A stretch of 64,000 nucleotides of DNA. Source: Paenibacillus glacialis. GTDB taxonomy: Bacteria; Bacillota; Bacilli; Paenibacillales; Paenibacillaceae. Positions 43,151 through 53,494 of this stretch are shown here, piece after piece. The translations under genes and the position numbers were made by a program. The stretch covers positions 186,001 through 250,000 of the forward strand of contig NZ_LVJH01000002.1 in the NCBI RefSeq assembly GCF_001637205.1, in the 5' to 3' direction. Under the pieces are notes generated by a model that searched no databases, was not told the origin of the DNA, and was given only the letters and a program-made list of their open reading frames with translations. The first letter of the stretch is position 1. Each line of letters opens with the position of its first letter.

Positions 43151-43480
43151 TTACTTACCATATGCGACTGGTCCATCCCACGCTAACATACCGCCCGACA
43201 TATTTATCACTTGATAACCTTGTTGAGTAAGATATTCGCAAGCTCTGGCACTACGACCACCACTACGACATACCATGATCGTCACCTGATCAGGATCAAG
43301 TTCTTGATGACGTTCTGTTAGCGTCCCAAGTGGAATATGTTTCGCTTCTGTAATATGTCCTGATTCCCACTCATCATCTTCACGAACATCAATAATATTA
43401 ATCTTCTCACCCTTAGCTATCATTTCCTGAACTTGTTCAACATCCAATTCATTTACCGGTGTATTATTCATATATGTCAC
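43151..43480 (-). CDS. rhodanese-like domain protein
   Basis: 109 residues, one rhodanese domain: IIDVREDDEWESGHI near residue 27, and the active-site loop MVCRSGGRSARACEYL with the catalytic Cys. It transfers sulfane sulfur; the acceptor is unknown. Cytosolic, monocistronic. RBS AAAGGGAG. Confidence 0.9.
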   Translation of the reverse strand: MTYMNNTPVNELDVEQVQEMIAKGEKINIIDVREDDEWESGHITEAKHIPLGTLTERHQELDPDQVTIMVCRSGGRSARACEYLTQQGYQVINMSGGMLAWDGPVAYGK

Positions 43481-43598
43481 TCCCTTTAATTACAGATTCA
43501 TCACAACATGTCTACATTCTTATGGTAACACAAGTACTTCTGATTATAAAACAAGCAGACCACGTATGGCCTGCTCGTTATGTTCTCTATAATTGCTA

Positions 43599-44906
43599 TT
43601 ATCCTTCAAGTAGTAAGGATTCAGGGTCCTCTAGCATTTCTTTCACTGCAACTAAGAAGCGCACAGCTTCACTACCATCCACAATACGATGATCATAGGA
43701 AAGTGCAATATACATCATCGGACGATTTTCCATTTTCTCCTGATCAATTGCAATCGGACGTAGTTGAATCTTATGCATACCTAGAATACCAACCTGAGGT
43801 GTATTAAGAATCGGTGTAGATAACAAGGATCCAAATATCCCTCCGTTAGTAATTGTAAAGGTACCCCCTTGCAGTTCCGAGATATTCAATGTGTTCGTAC
43901 GCGCTTTTCCAGCTAACTCACCGATTTGTCTCTCAATCTCGGCAAAACCTAAACGTTCAGCATCACGTACAACAGGTACTACCAATCCCTCTTTGGCTGA
44001 GACAGCAATTCCAATATCGTAGTATTTCTTAACAACAATATCTTCTCCATCAATTTCAGCATTAAGAAGAGGGAATTTTTTCAATGCACCCACAACAGCC
44101 TTCGTAAAGAACGACATGAACCCTAGACCCACATCATGTTTCTCTTGAAAAGCTTGCTTACGTCTCTTGCGAATATCAAGAATGGCAGTCATGTCTACTT
44201 CATTAAATGTCGTTAACATCGCTGCTGTTCTTTGAGCTTCTACTAGACGTTTCGCAATCGTTGCACGACGACGTGACATCCGCTCGCGTACTGTAGGTTT
44301 GGAGTTCTCAACCAACTCCTGCTTGTTTGCTACCACCGCTGGAGGACTTACCTTATTAACTTTATCTTGTCCATTTGAGGAAGGTTTCACCTGATCATTC
44401 GATGCTTCTGAGTGATTACGAACATTTTCTTGATAGATACGTCCCTTCGTATCTCGCTCCTGCACTTGTTCTAGATCAATTCCACGTTCACGTGCTAATT
44501 TCCGAGCAGAAGGTGAGGCTGCTAAGAATGCTGCACTTTCAGATGCTGAAGGTTGTTCAGGTCGTGTAATCGTAGCCACTGCAGAAGCTTTCTGCTCCAC
44601 AGCAGGCTGTTTCTTGACTTCAACCTGAGCAGGCTCCTTAGAAGAATTGTTTCCAACATTCGCTGCTTCTCCACCTGATTGGATTCGACCAATGACCTCA
44701 CCAATCTGGACCGTATCGCCTTCTTGTCTGAGAATTTTCTCTAGCAACCCATCTTGCTCGGCACTAATCTCTAAGTTGACTTTATCTGTCTCAAGCTCAA
44801 GAAGTACGTCCCCAAGGCTAACAGGATCCCCTTCTTTCACATGCCATTTGTATATCGTTCCTTCGGTAATGGATTCTCCCATTGCGGGTACAGTAATATT
44901 ATTCAA
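43599..44906 (-). CDS. odhB: 2-oxoglutarate dehydrogenase E2 (dihydrolipoamide succinyltransferase)
   Basis: 435 residues from a TTG with AGGAGG eight bases upstream. Lipoyl domain with the modified lysine in [11 protein letters not shown] (residues ~39-49), linker, E3-binding domain ([15 protein letters not shown] near residue 145), and the catalytic domain ending [15 protein letters not shown] with the HxxxD catalytic motif. It carries succinyl groups to CoA in the TCA cycle. Next to the E1 gene; the E3 gene is not here. Confidence 0.96.
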   Translation of the reverse strand: MNNITVPAMGESITEGTIYKWHVKEGDPVSLGDVLLELETDKVNLEISAEQDGLLEKILRQEGDTVQIGEVIGRIQSGGEAANVGNNSSKEPAQVEVKKQPAVEQKASAVATITRPEQPSASESAAFLAASPSARKLARERGIDLEQVQERDTKGRIYQENVRNHSEASNDQVKPSSNGQDKVNKVSPPAVVANKQELVENSKPTVRERMSRRRATIAKRLVEAQRTAAMLTTFNEVDMTAILDIRKRRKQAFQEKHDVGLGFMSFFTKAVVGALKKFPLLNAEIDGEDIVVKKYYDIGIAVSAKEGLVVPVVRDAERLGFAEIERQIGELAGKARTNTLNISELQGGTFTITNGGIFGSLLSTPILNTPQVGILGMHKIQLRPIAIDQEKMENRPMMYIALSYDHRIVDGSEAVRFLVAVKEMLEDPESLLLEG

Positions 44907-44936
44907 GTCTTCTACCTCCTCATGGATATATTCGAT

Positions 44937-47798
44937 TTAGTTCGTCTGTTTAGTAGCCTGTTGTAAGCGAAGTGCCAATGAAATAATCTGTTGTTGTTCA
45001 AAAATATGAACCTTCTGATAACCACTAGCCGTGCTCGAACGCTCAGGACGACCATTATAAGTGACAGAGACTCCATCAGGTGCAATAGCACGAATACGCG
45101 GATCAATATAGCGCCACGCCCCCATATTTTGAGGTTCTTCCTGTACCCACACGATCTCTTTAAGATTCGTTAACCGACCTAGTATATCCTTCAATTCACT
45201 CTCAGGGAATGGATATAGTTGTTCTACACGTGCAATATGCAACCAATCTGGACGTTTATCTTCTTCAGCATCTAATGCTTCTTCTAGTTCAACGGCAATT
45301 TTACCGGAGCATAGTAGTAAGCGTTCTACACTTTCAGGTTTTTCTCCTAATCCCATCTGCTCCAATACTCGTTTGAACGCTCCCTCACTGAATTCAGTTC
45401 TAGAAGAACCTACTCTTGGATTACGTATCAAGCTCTTCGGAGACATGATGATGAGTGGTCTTGCTTCTTCCGTCTCGGTTAGGGATGCCTGACGACGCAA
45501 CAAATGGAAGTATTGTGCAGCACTAGTTAGATTCGCTACAGTCATGTTATCATCTCCTGCTAATTGCAGAAAACGTTCAAGCCGCGCACTAGAGTGCTCA
45601 GGCCCTTGGCCCTCATATCCATGAGGTAGTAGCATAATTAGACTTGAATTCTGAGTCCATTTGGAACGTCCCGCCGAAATGAACTGATCCATAATCACTT
45701 GAGCACAGTTAGAGAAATCACCATATTGTGCTTCCCAGATGACCATAGTCTCCGGTGAGAAGACATTATATCCATACTCAAATCCTAGTACCGACGCTTC
45801 AGATAATGGACTATTATGAATAGCAAAGGAAGCCTTCGCTTGTGGCAGTGCATGCAATGGACAATACGTAGCACCCGTCTGCGGATCATGCAACACTAAA
45901 TTACGATGCGCAAATGTTGCGCGTTCCGCATCTTGGCCACTGATACGAATAGGTTTACCATCCGAAAGAATCGTTGAGAACGCCAACGTTTCAGCAAGTC
46001 CCCAATCTACCTTTTCCCCTTCATCCAGGGAAGTATAACGACGTTCAAGTATACGCTGCAACTTCGGATAAACTGTGAATCCCTTAGGACGCTTCAGAAG
46101 TTCTTTGTTGATTTTTTGAAGCTTATCCAATGATACTGCGGTGGATATTGGTGGTGCCACATCAGATACAAGTACAGCAATACTCTGCTGAGCAGCATTC
46201 TGTACATCATTACGTTTCATTAGATCATAAGCATCCTTCATGCGATTAATGACACCTTGCTTGAGTTGCTCTGATTGTTCTTCCGTAACTCGACCTTCTT
46301 TGGATAACTTAGCAGCGTAAATGTTACTCACACGTTCATGATTTCTAACTTTTTGATATATCAATGGTTGCGTCGTATCTGGATCATCCGTTTCATTATG
46401 TCCATAGCGACGATACCCTACAAGATCAATCAGGAAGTCTTTCTTAAAGCGATTACGATATTCACTAGCCATACGCATAGCCGCAATACAAGCTTCAGGA
46501 TCATCCGCATTCACATGAATGATCGGAATTTCATATCCTTTTGCTAAATCACTAGCGTAATGCGTAGAGCGAGAATCTTTGCTCTCGGTTGTAAAACCTA
46601 AATTGTTGTTCACAATAATATGGATGGTTCCACCATTCTGATAACCTGACAATTTAGTGAAATTCAGTGTTTCTGCAACAATTCCTTCTCCTGGAAAAGC
46701 AGCATCCCCATGAATGAGAACCGTTGCTGCTTTATTCACATCTTGCTTAGGATATCCACGTTGTCCCCGATCTTCTTGAGCTGCACGTGCATAGCCTTCT
46801 ACAACAGGATTCACGAATTCAAGATGACTCGGGTTGTTCGCTAAAGTAATTTTCGCTTCAAGCTCATTGCCTTCTTTTAAAAGACGTTTGGCTCCTAAGT
46901 GATATTTAACATCACCGGTCCAACCATAGTTGATACCTGTGGAACCCTCTGAAGGAATCAACTTTTTGTTCGGTGAATGATGGAATTCCGAGAAAATATT
47001 TTGATATGGCTTACCTAGTACATGCGCCAATACGTTCAATCTTCCTCGATGCGCCATCCCCATCAAGATATGCTCCGCACCACTACTTATCATTTGGCGC
47101 AACATTTCATCAAGCATCGGAACGAGAACGTCATTCCCCTCAATAGAGAAACGCTTCTGCCCAACGAATGTACGATGAAGAAACTCTTCAAATTGTTCTA
47201 CTTGATGTAATCGTTCTAGTAATGCTGTACGTTCCTCTAATGTTAGTCCAGAAGATGGAGCTTCGGCTTGACGGTTTAGCCAGACCCGCTCTTCCTCTTC
47301 ATGCACATGACTAAATTCATAAGCTATAGTGCCTGTATATAATTCACGAAGTCGCACAATGGCATCCCACCCTGTAGGTACATCCTCAGGTGCATTATGC
47401 CAAATTAAGGAAGATGGAAACGCTTTTAAATCTTCCTGCGACAAATGATAGCGTTCAGGTTGAAGCAATCTTGTATCGGATGCTGGACGGAGTCCTAGTG
47501 GATCGATGTTTGCTTCTAAATGTCCATAGGCACGAATATTCCAAACAAGTTTCCCAGCGTCTACACCCTTTTTCAACAGATTCCTGTCCCAAGATATACG
47601 ATCACTTGGTGCTTTGGGCGTTGTATCTTCGTCAGATATGGAAGTTGGTGCTCCCCACAAACCAAATAAATGTTGGAAAGTCTCATCTACTGAAGTAGGA
47701 TTGCTTAAATACCGATCATATTGTTCATGTACATAACCAAGATTGGGGCCGTAATAAGTTTGCCAAGGATCGCTAGTCTGTTGCTTATTCGTTATCAT
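44937..47798 (-). CDS. odhA: 2-oxoglutarate dehydrogenase E1
   Basis: 953 residues. The ThDP-binding core is visible in HILMGMAHRGRLNVLAHVLGKPYQNIFSEF, LIHGDAAFPGEGIVAETLNFTKLSGYQ and RRYGHNETDDPD. It begins MITNKQQTSDPWQTYYG, the typical short E1 N-terminus. It decarboxylates 2-oxoglutarate and loads the E2 lipoyl group. The downstream odhB starts 31 bases after its stop, making an odhAB operon. Confidence 0.97.
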   Translation of the reverse strand: MITNKQQTSDPWQTYYGPNLGYVHEQYDRYLSNPTSVDETFQHLFGLWGAPTSISDEDTTPKAPSDRISWDRNLLKKGVDAGKLVWNIRAYGHLEANIDPLGLRPASDTRLLQPERYHLSQEDLKAFPSSLIWHNAPEDVPTGWDAIVRLRELYTGTIAYEFSHVHEEEERVWLNRQAEAPSSGLTLEERTALLERLHQVEQFEEFLHRTFVGQKRFSIEGNDVLVPMLDEMLRQMISSGAEHILMGMAHRGRLNVLAHVLGKPYQNIFSEFHHSPNKKLIPSEGSTGINYGWTGDVKYHLGAKRLLKEGNELEAKITLANNPSHLEFVNPVVEGYARAAQEDRGQRGYPKQDVNKAATVLIHGDAAFPGEGIVAETLNFTKLSGYQNGGTIHIIVNNNLGFTTESKDSRSTHYASDLAKGYEIPIIHVNADDPEACIAAMRMASEYRNRFKKDFLIDLVGYRRYGHNETDDPDTTQPLIYQKVRNHERVSNIYAAKLSKEGRVTEEQSEQLKQGVINRMKDAYDLMKRNDVQNAAQQSIAVLVSDVAPPISTAVSLDKLQKINKELLKRPKGFTVYPKLQRILERRYTSLDEGEKVDWGLAETLAFSTILSDGKPIRISGQDAERATFAHRNLVLHDPQTGATYCPLHALPQAKASFAIHNSPLSEASVLGFEYGYNVFSPETMVIWEAQYGDFSNCAQVIMDQFISAGRSKWTQNSSLIMLLPHGYEGQGPEHSSARLERFLQLAGDDNMTVANLTSAAQYFHLLRRQASLTETEEARPLIIMSPKSLIRNPRVGSSRTEFSEGAFKRVLEQMGLGEKPESVERLLLCSGKIAVELEEALDAEEDKRPDWLHIARVEQLYPFPESELKDILGRLTNLKEIVWVQEEPQNMGAWRYIDPRIRAIAPDGVSVTYNGRPERSSTASGYQKVHIFEQQQIISLALRLQQATKQTN

Positions 47799-48087
47799 TG
47801 TCGGATATACCTCCGTCTTGAGCTATAATAGTTACTTTTTAATAAGACTTTCTCAAATCTCACTTCTTTGATCTCTTCTATTATAATCCTTTGTACACAA
47901 TACCTGAAATAGCCTTTTCATATAGTTATGATCTAATAAACAGATCGATCGCATATCTTATCTAGAGATTCATGGCGAAAAGATGCTGTTTAAAAAACTC
48001 CTCAATGGATCATCCAGATTTTTGTTAATATAATAGTATTACCCTTTATCCCCTATATTCAATACTATCCTTGAAAGGAGAAGTTCA

Positions 48088-48852
48088 ATGATATCCTCTT
48101 TTTTTGACTATCACAGTCCTTACATTTTCCATGCATACTCCATAGCTCATCTCATTCAGATTGCAATACTGATTATTCTATCCTTCTTGATGTTCAAATT
48201 AAGGTTCGCCATTCAAAGAAATGCTTCAGCAAAACGAACTATTCGTTATGTCATTATTGGGATATTGATCATGTCAGAAATCTCACTCAACCTATGGTAT
48301 GTCTCACAAGGAGTATGGAGTATCCAAACATCATTGCCCCTTGAATTATGTAGTATAACTTTGTTACTAGCCATTATGATGCTTCTTACTAAAAGCCGTT
48401 TATTGTATTCTATTGTTTTTTTCGCAGGAATTACCGGAGCGCTACAAGCTGTACTCACACCAAGCTTAGACTATACATATCCACATTTCCGCTTTCTACA
48501 ATTCTTCATCGCTCATATTGGTATTATCCTTTCAGCGTTATATATGTCATGGATTGAAAATTACAGACCTACCTGGAAATCGATCGGAATCGCCTTGATT
48601 TTCTTAAACGTTCTTGCCATTATCGTTGGATTCATCAATTATGTCATAGGTTCTAATTACATGTTCTTGATGCATAAGCCACTTACGCCATCCATTCTTG
48701 ATTGGTTAGGTCCCCATCCCTATTATTTATTGTCTGAACAAGGTATTGCGCTTCTTTTCTTCACCCTACTGCACCTGTTATTCTTCGTATTACCTAGTTG
48801 GTGGAAGCAATATTCTCTAAAAAACACTTCAAAAGCAAAATCTTATCTATAA
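48088..48852 (+). CDS. TIGR02206 family integral membrane protein (YwaF-like)
   Basis: 254 residues with about seven membrane helices, RBS AAAGGAGAAG. The conserved features HAYSIAHLIQIAIL, LPLELCSITLLLAI and TPSLDYTYPHFRFLQFFIAHIGIILS mark the TIGR02206/YwaF group, whose function is unknown. It ends in a basic tail facing the cytosol. Monocistronic with a strong terminator. Confidence 0.8.
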   Translation: MISSFFDYHSPYIFHAYSIAHLIQIAILIILSFLMFKLRFAIQRNASAKRTIRYVIIGILIMSEISLNLWYVSQGVWSIQTSLPLELCSITLLLAIMMLLTKSRLLYSIVFFAGITGALQAVLTPSLDYTYPHFRFLQFFIAHIGIILSALYMSWIENYRPTWKSIGIALIFLNVLAIIVGFINYVIGSNYMFLMHKPLTPSILDWLGPHPYYLLSEQGIALLFFTLLHLLFFVLPSWWKQYSLKNTSKAKSYL

Positions 48853-48899
48853 GCTAAAGCTAGAGCATATTACCGAGATTCAAAAGATCGTAGCATGAA

Positions 48900-48937
48900 A
48901 AAAAGGTTGAGTAGGGTATCCCCTACTCAACCTTTTT
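48900..48937. terminator. bidirectional terminator
   Basis: AAAAAGGTTGAGTAGGG / CCCTACTCAACCTTTTT with a short loop and a U-run on both strands. Confidence 0.9.
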
Positions 48938-48988
48938 CATTCTAATCCAGAAGCTGAATTACTATTACAAAAAACTTCTACCGCTCGA

Positions 48989-50587
48989 CTATTTACGTTC
49001 TATCAAGATGGATTTACTATCATTATCCCATTGCACTGTAGAACCTAAAGCTTTCGCTATGAAATGAAGTGGTACATAATATGTTCCATCATGCTTCATG
49101 ACAGGCTCTGTGAGTTTCACTACTTTCCCATCCACAAGTGCTTGATTGGAGCCATTCTTAAGAACAATTGTCGATCCCGTTAGATCATCAATAATTGTAA
49201 TTTGCTTCCCTGAAGCGTCCAATTTCAATTCTGCATCGAGCTGTTCAGCAACATATCGAAGAGGGACCATCTTCGTTTTATTAACATCAATAGGAAGAGC
49301 ATAACCGTAGTACCAATCGTAATCTTCATCTACTAAGGTATTCATATAGATATATTTCTGAGTAACACCCATATCCTCTTTGATGAAACGATAAGCTTCG
49401 GATTGATTATCAAAATTACGCAACATGGTTCCAGGTGTCACTTTATTCGCATTGAGCAAATCTATTGCAAGGGACCCTTTAGATATGTCAATGATATTCG
49501 CACTAATTGCCTTGTTAACGTTCCATATTTCGCTTGTAGAATGAACCTTGATTTGCTTAATAGGAGCTTCTATTGTTGTTGGAATCTGAACCGTAAGATC
49601 AATGTTTTGCTTACGTACATTTAGATTCTTATCGAACATATAATCCATAGCTAACACCGTATTTTTACTAAACAATTCATTCAATTCCGGTGTATCAGTG
49701 AACATTTCATTTACGTCCTTATCATAATCAACAAGGAATTCATTCAACGCTTTTTGTAATTGATTCGTCAAGTAAATAACAGCCGCTTCTTTGTCATCGA
49801 TAACGCTATTCAATGTACCTAAACCAAAAGGAAGCACTTCTTCATCCACATTACCCATGTCACTTAATTCGTTTAAAGTGTCTACTTCCGATTTAAATAT
49901 AGGATAGTATACATCATATAACGTACTTATTAATTCTTTGACACCTTCCTTATCCTTGGATACGCTTGTTAGGAAGGATTTAGCGAGACCTACCAATTCA
50001 TCTCCACGAATATCTACATGAAGCTTCTGAAGACTCAAAGACTCACCATATACAGTGTCTGTCACAGAAGATACAGAAATAGATGCTGGGTTAGATACAT
50101 TCTTAAATAAGAACTTTCCTACATTCTTAATTAATTGTTGGGACTGTTCTGTCGTTGGTTGTAGGTTAGCAGCATCTACACCATAACCAGAGTACAATGT
50201 GTCAAGAGCTATAGAAATCGGTTGTTTAGCTCCTTCTACCCACAATATAAGATTCTTCTTATCAACGGATACGTGGAACGGTAACTTTTTACCATCTAAA
50301 CTTAATGATCCCTCTACAGAACCCGTTGATGCATCTTGCATCATAGCATGGTCAATTGTTAATGAAAATGAGTTTATAAGATCAAGCATTTCTTTTTCTT
50401 CTTCACTCATCTGCGTGCCTGAAGGAACAATTTCAAGTGACAGTGTTTGTTTCGATTCTGAAGATTTAACTGTAAGATTATCTGCTAGAGTCTTACTAAT
50501 ATCCAAACCTCCAACAGATTGACATCCAGCTAATATAACAAGCATAGACACTAGAAATGCAGCCAATAAAACTTTCATTCGTTTCAT
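48989..50587 (-). CDS. lipoprotein with C-terminal stalk (copper amine oxidase N-like) domain
   Basis: 532 residues. Signal and lipobox KVLLAAFLVSMLVILAGCQS with Cys near residue 22. A long middle region of low similarity to anything known to me (about residues 30-400). The C-terminal ~110 residues (MVPLRYVAEQLDAELKLDASGKQITIIDD ... YYVPLHFIAKALGSTVQWDNDSKSILIERK) form a copy of the stalk domain common in Paenibacillus surface proteins. Probably outer-leaflet anchored; role unknown. Confidence 0.8.
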   Translation of the reverse strand: MKRMKVLLAAFLVSMLVILAGCQSVGGLDISKTLADNLTVKSSESKQTLSLEIVPSGTQMSEEEKEMLDLINSFSLTIDHAMMQDASTGSVEGSLSLDGKKLPFHVSVDKKNLILWVEGAKQPISIALDTLYSGYGVDAANLQPTTEQSQQLIKNVGKFLFKNVSNPASISVSSVTDTVYGESLSLQKLHVDIRGDELVGLAKSFLTSVSKDKEGVKELISTLYDVYYPIFKSEVDTLNELSDMGNVDEEVLPFGLGTLNSVIDDKEAAVIYLTNQLQKALNEFLVDYDKDVNEMFTDTPELNELFSKNTVLAMDYMFDKNLNVRKQNIDLTVQIPTTIEAPIKQIKVHSTSEIWNVNKAISANIIDISKGSLAIDLLNANKVTPGTMLRNFDNQSEAYRFIKEDMGVTQKYIYMNTLVDEDYDWYYGYALPIDVNKTKMVPLRYVAEQLDAELKLDASGKQITIIDDLTGSTIVLKNGSNQALVDGKVVKLTEPVMKHDGTYYVPLHFIAKALGSTVQWDNDSKSILIERK

Positions 50588-50682
50588 TATTTACTCCCCT
50601 TTTTCGTATAAATATTGGAATATATTTCACTAGTATGCCAGTGAGGAGCAGATCTGTAAAGATAAATATATATGTGTTCTCT

Positions 50683-51186
50683 CTATACTCTTAATGCCAC
50701 AATAACTAAATCCCGTTCTACACTGTCTAATGTAGCAACACCCGGAAGGAAACCCCATTGTTTAAATCCAAATTTCGATAGTAAATGTAAACTCCCATCA
50801 TTATGTCCGAATACAAAACCAACTAAATTACTTACCCCAAGCCGTGGACATTCAGCAATAGCTTTCTCCACAAGGATGCTTCCGACTCCAGCTCCACGGT
50901 AATCTTCTGACACATAAATACTTATCTCTGCGGTTCCATCATAAGCTGCCCTTCCATAAAAGGATTGAAAGCTCATCCATCCCACAATGTTGCCTTCCGA
51001 CCTCATCACCCATAGTGGTCGAAGATGATCATTGTGTTCATGAAACCATGCTAGTCTACTTTCTACGCTTACTGGTTCTAAATCTGCCGTAACCATCCTT
51101 CCTGCAACTGTTGAGTTATAAATTGCTACGATCGCTGACAAATCACTTATCTGGGCATAATCAATACAATATTCTTGTAATCTCAT
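50683..51186 (-). CDS. GNAT acetyltransferase (phosphinothricin acetyltransferase-like)
   Basis: 167 residues. [20 protein letters not shown] at the N-terminus and the acetyl-CoA motif [20 protein letters not shown]. The N-terminal YNSTV pattern and [23 protein letters not shown] are characteristic of the PAT/L-methionine sulfoximine acetyltransferase group. Substrate not certain. RBS GGAGGAATAGAG. Confidence 0.82.
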   Translation of the reverse strand: MRLQEYCIDYAQISDLSAIVAIYNSTVAGRMVTADLEPVSVESRLAWFHEHNDHLRPLWVMRSEGNIVGWMSFQSFYGRAAYDGTAEISIYVSEDYRGAGVGSILVEKAIAECPRLGVSNLVGFVFGHNDGSLHLLSKFGFKQWGFLPGVATLDSVERDLVIVALRV

Positions 51187-51220
51187 CTCTATTCCTCCGA
51201 AGTCTAATAGTCATAGGTAG

Positions 51221-52060
51221 TTAAAGCCCAACTTGTTTCTCACTCCAATCCCACAACCACTGAGCATCCTCCATATTGTTTGCACGTGGTGTGAGTGTCT
51301 GAATTTTTTGGCGATAGAAATATTCACCACTCACCTCAGAGATTTCAGGTGCTGTAGCCAGATATAGTGCTGATTGAGATCCTTGCTCTGGAGATAGAAA
51401 GAATGGGCGCAGGAGCGTATACACACGTTTACCGAATCCTGTGTTACGATCAACACCCAAGTTCGTTACAACGGCTCCAGGATGCAAACAATTAGCTGTC
51501 ACACGTGTTCCGATCAACTTAACAGCCATCTGTTTGGTGAACAGAATGTTCGCAAGCTTAGATTGCGCATAACCTTTAGCTATATTATATCTCTTCTTTA
51601 ATGTAGGATCGTTAACATGTATTTTCCCCACTTTATATGCACCTGAAGATACGTTCACTATTCTTCCTTGATCTGCTAACATAAGTCTATCTAACAGCAA
51701 TTTTGTTAGTAAAAAATGACCGAGATGATTAATCCCTAGCTGCATTTCAAAACCATGCTTCGTTAATTTACGCTTCAAGGATACGACACCCGCATTATTA
51801 ATGAGTACATCTAATACCTGATATCTGGACTTATATTCAGCTGCTAACCTGCGAATACTATCTAGATCTCCTAAATCACCGATCAAGAGTTCCATGTTCT
51901 GCGATCCACTCTGTCTCATAGCTTCTTCAATAGCTATTTTGCCACGTTCCTCACTTCTACAGACCATAATAACGCGAGCACCTCTTCGTGCTAGTTCTGT
52001 TGAAGTAGCCAGTCCCATACCTGAGTTAGCGCCGGTTACCATAACTATTTTATCTCTCAT
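51221..52060 (-). CDS. short-chain dehydrogenase/reductase, retinol-dehydrogenase-like
   Basis: 279 residues. NAD(P)-binding VTGANSGMGLATSTELARRG (TGxxxGxG), LINNAGVV (NNAG), catalytic Ser in IVNVSSGAYK and the YxxxK motif in YAQSKLANILF. The Arg after the second strand (CRSEERG) favours NADP. Substrate unknown. RBS GGAGGGAATG. Confidence 0.9.
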   Translation of the reverse strand: MRDKIVMVTGANSGMGLATSTELARRGARVIMVCRSEERGKIAIEEAMRQSGSQNMELLIGDLGDLDSIRRLAAEYKSRYQVLDVLINNAGVVSLKRKLTKHGFEMQLGINHLGHFLLTKLLLDRLMLADQGRIVNVSSGAYKVGKIHVNDPTLKKRYNIAKGYAQSKLANILFTKQMAVKLIGTRVTANCLHPGAVVTNLGVDRNTGFGKRVYTLLRPFFLSPEQGSQSALYLATAPEISEVSGEYFYRQKIQTLTPRANNMEDAQWLWDWSEKQVGL

Positions 52061-52212
52061 AAGTTCATTCCCTCCTATTATAATTCACATATTGCTCTAA
52101 TCATCTTATGTAGAGTTATGACTTCACTTTCTCATTCGTAAGTAGAAGTTTATAATATATATTAGTTCACAACGAAGCTTGATACCGAATTCGGAAAGGA
52201 TTGAACATATCG

Positions 52213-53301
52213 ATGAATGAAAGATTAAACCGCTTAGATACCTCTATGCAGGAAATGGGTCTTGAAGCCCTGATTATTACAGACCCTAAACATGTGTACT
52301 ATTTAACAGGGTTCGCAAGTGACCCTCACGAACGTTTCTTAGGATTAGCCCTTAGACAAGGTGAGGAACCGGTGTTAATCGTGCCTGCACTAGATGCTGA
52401 AGCTGCCCTTGCGGCATCCTCTGTCCAGAACATCATAACCCACTCAGATACAGATCACCCTTACAATTTGTTAAAAGAACACTTAAAGGGGACGATCACA
52501 TCTCTTGGTATTGAAAAGAATCAGCTTACTGTCTCACGGTTTGAGCTTCTTCAAGCATCCCTAGAAGCACAATCATACCAAGATATTGGCCCTGTTCTCC
52601 AAAGCTTGAGAGTGCAGAAAACACCTGAAGAAGTTATTCGAATGAAGCATGCGATTCACTTGATTGAAGAAGTACTTCGTCAAGGGTTGACTCGAGTTCA
52701 GGTGGGTGTAACTGAAATCGAGCTGGTCGCTGAGCTCGAGTATCTTATGAAGAAACTTGGCGCAGACGGCCCTTCTTTTGATACCATGGTACTCTCTGGG
52801 TCCAATACCGCTCTCCCTCATGGGGTTCCCGGGCAACGGAAAATTCAGAACGGTGATTTACTGATGTTCGATATGGGGGTATTTGCGAATGGTTACGCCT
52901 CTGATATTACACGCACCTTTGCTGTCGGTAACATAAATAAAGAGCAATCCACTATTTACAATACTGTTCTTGAAGCGAATCTTCAAGGTATTCAATCCAT
53001 CAGACCAGGCGTAACGTTGGCATCTGTTGATCAAGCCGCTCGTAGCGTGATTGAACGTGCAGGTTACGGTCCCCAGTTCATGCATCGTCTTGGTCACGGG
53101 TTAGGTATGGATGTTCATGAGTATCCATCCATTCATGGTAATAACCTGGATCTCGTTCAATCTGGTATGGTATTTACGGTAGAGCCAGGCATTTACGTTC
53201 CTGGATTAGGTGGCGTTCGAATAGAGGACGATATTGTCGTAACTGAAGATGGTGTCGAAGTGCTAACCTCATTTCCTAAAGAGCTGACTATTGTAGGATA
53301 A
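52213..53301 (+). CDS. M24-family Xaa-Pro peptidase
   Basis: About 362 residues from the ATG at 52213 (AAAGGA 12 bases upstream; the frame opens at TTG 52201 on the site). Creatinase-type N-terminal domain, then the metal-binding series: FDMGVFANGYASDITRTF (two Asp), RLGHGLGMDVHE (His), VEPGIYVPG (Glu) and GGVRIEDDIVV (Glu). It cleaves N-terminal residues before proline. Resembles B. subtilis YqhT/YkvY. Confidence 0.93.
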   Translation: MNERLNRLDTSMQEMGLEALIITDPKHVYYLTGFASDPHERFLGLALRQGEEPVLIVPALDAEAALAASSVQNIITHSDTDHPYNLLKEHLKGTITSLGIEKNQLTVSRFELLQASLEAQSYQDIGPVLQSLRVQKTPEEVIRMKHAIHLIEEVLRQGLTRVQVGVTEIELVAELEYLMKKLGADGPSFDTMVLSGSNTALPHGVPGQRKIQNGDLLMFDMGVFANGYASDITRTFAVGNINKEQSTIYNTVLEANLQGIQSIRPGVTLASVDQAARSVIERAGYGPQFMHRLGHGLGMDVHEYPSIHGNNLDLVQSGMVFTVEPGIYVPGLGGVRIEDDIVVTEDGVEVLTSFPKELTIVG

Positions 53302-53336
53302 TAATAAAGAAGGGTGAGCCTTTCACTTTATTATTT

Positions 53337-53397
53337 TGCAACAAAAAGGATGTCCTACTGCCATATTATTGGCGCAAAGGACATCCTTTTTGTTGCA
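53337..53397. terminator. bidirectional terminator after the M24 peptidase
   Basis: TGCAACAAAAAGGATGTCCT and AGGACATCCTTTTTGTTGCA are perfect 20-bp arms with a 21-base loop. Confidence 0.85.
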
Positions 53398-53401
53398 TAA
53401 C

Positions 53402-53494
53402 TATATAGATTGAACTAAAGTTTGCGCTCACAACTTCAATCATTTCTAAAGAAGATCATGAATATAAGGGTTCGTCTTTAGTTCAATCTATATA
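53402..53494 (-). repeat. 93-bp palindromic dispersed repeat, copy 1
   Basis: Perfect 19-bp terminal inverted repeats TATATAGATTGAACTAAAG / CTTTAGTTCAATCTATATA enclose a 55-base centre. A second copy at 59957-60049 matches its reverse complement at about 80 of 93 positions with no gaps. It lacks coding capacity, so it is MITE-like or a structured RNA element. It overlaps the end of the yhhQ-like gene. Confidence 0.8.
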
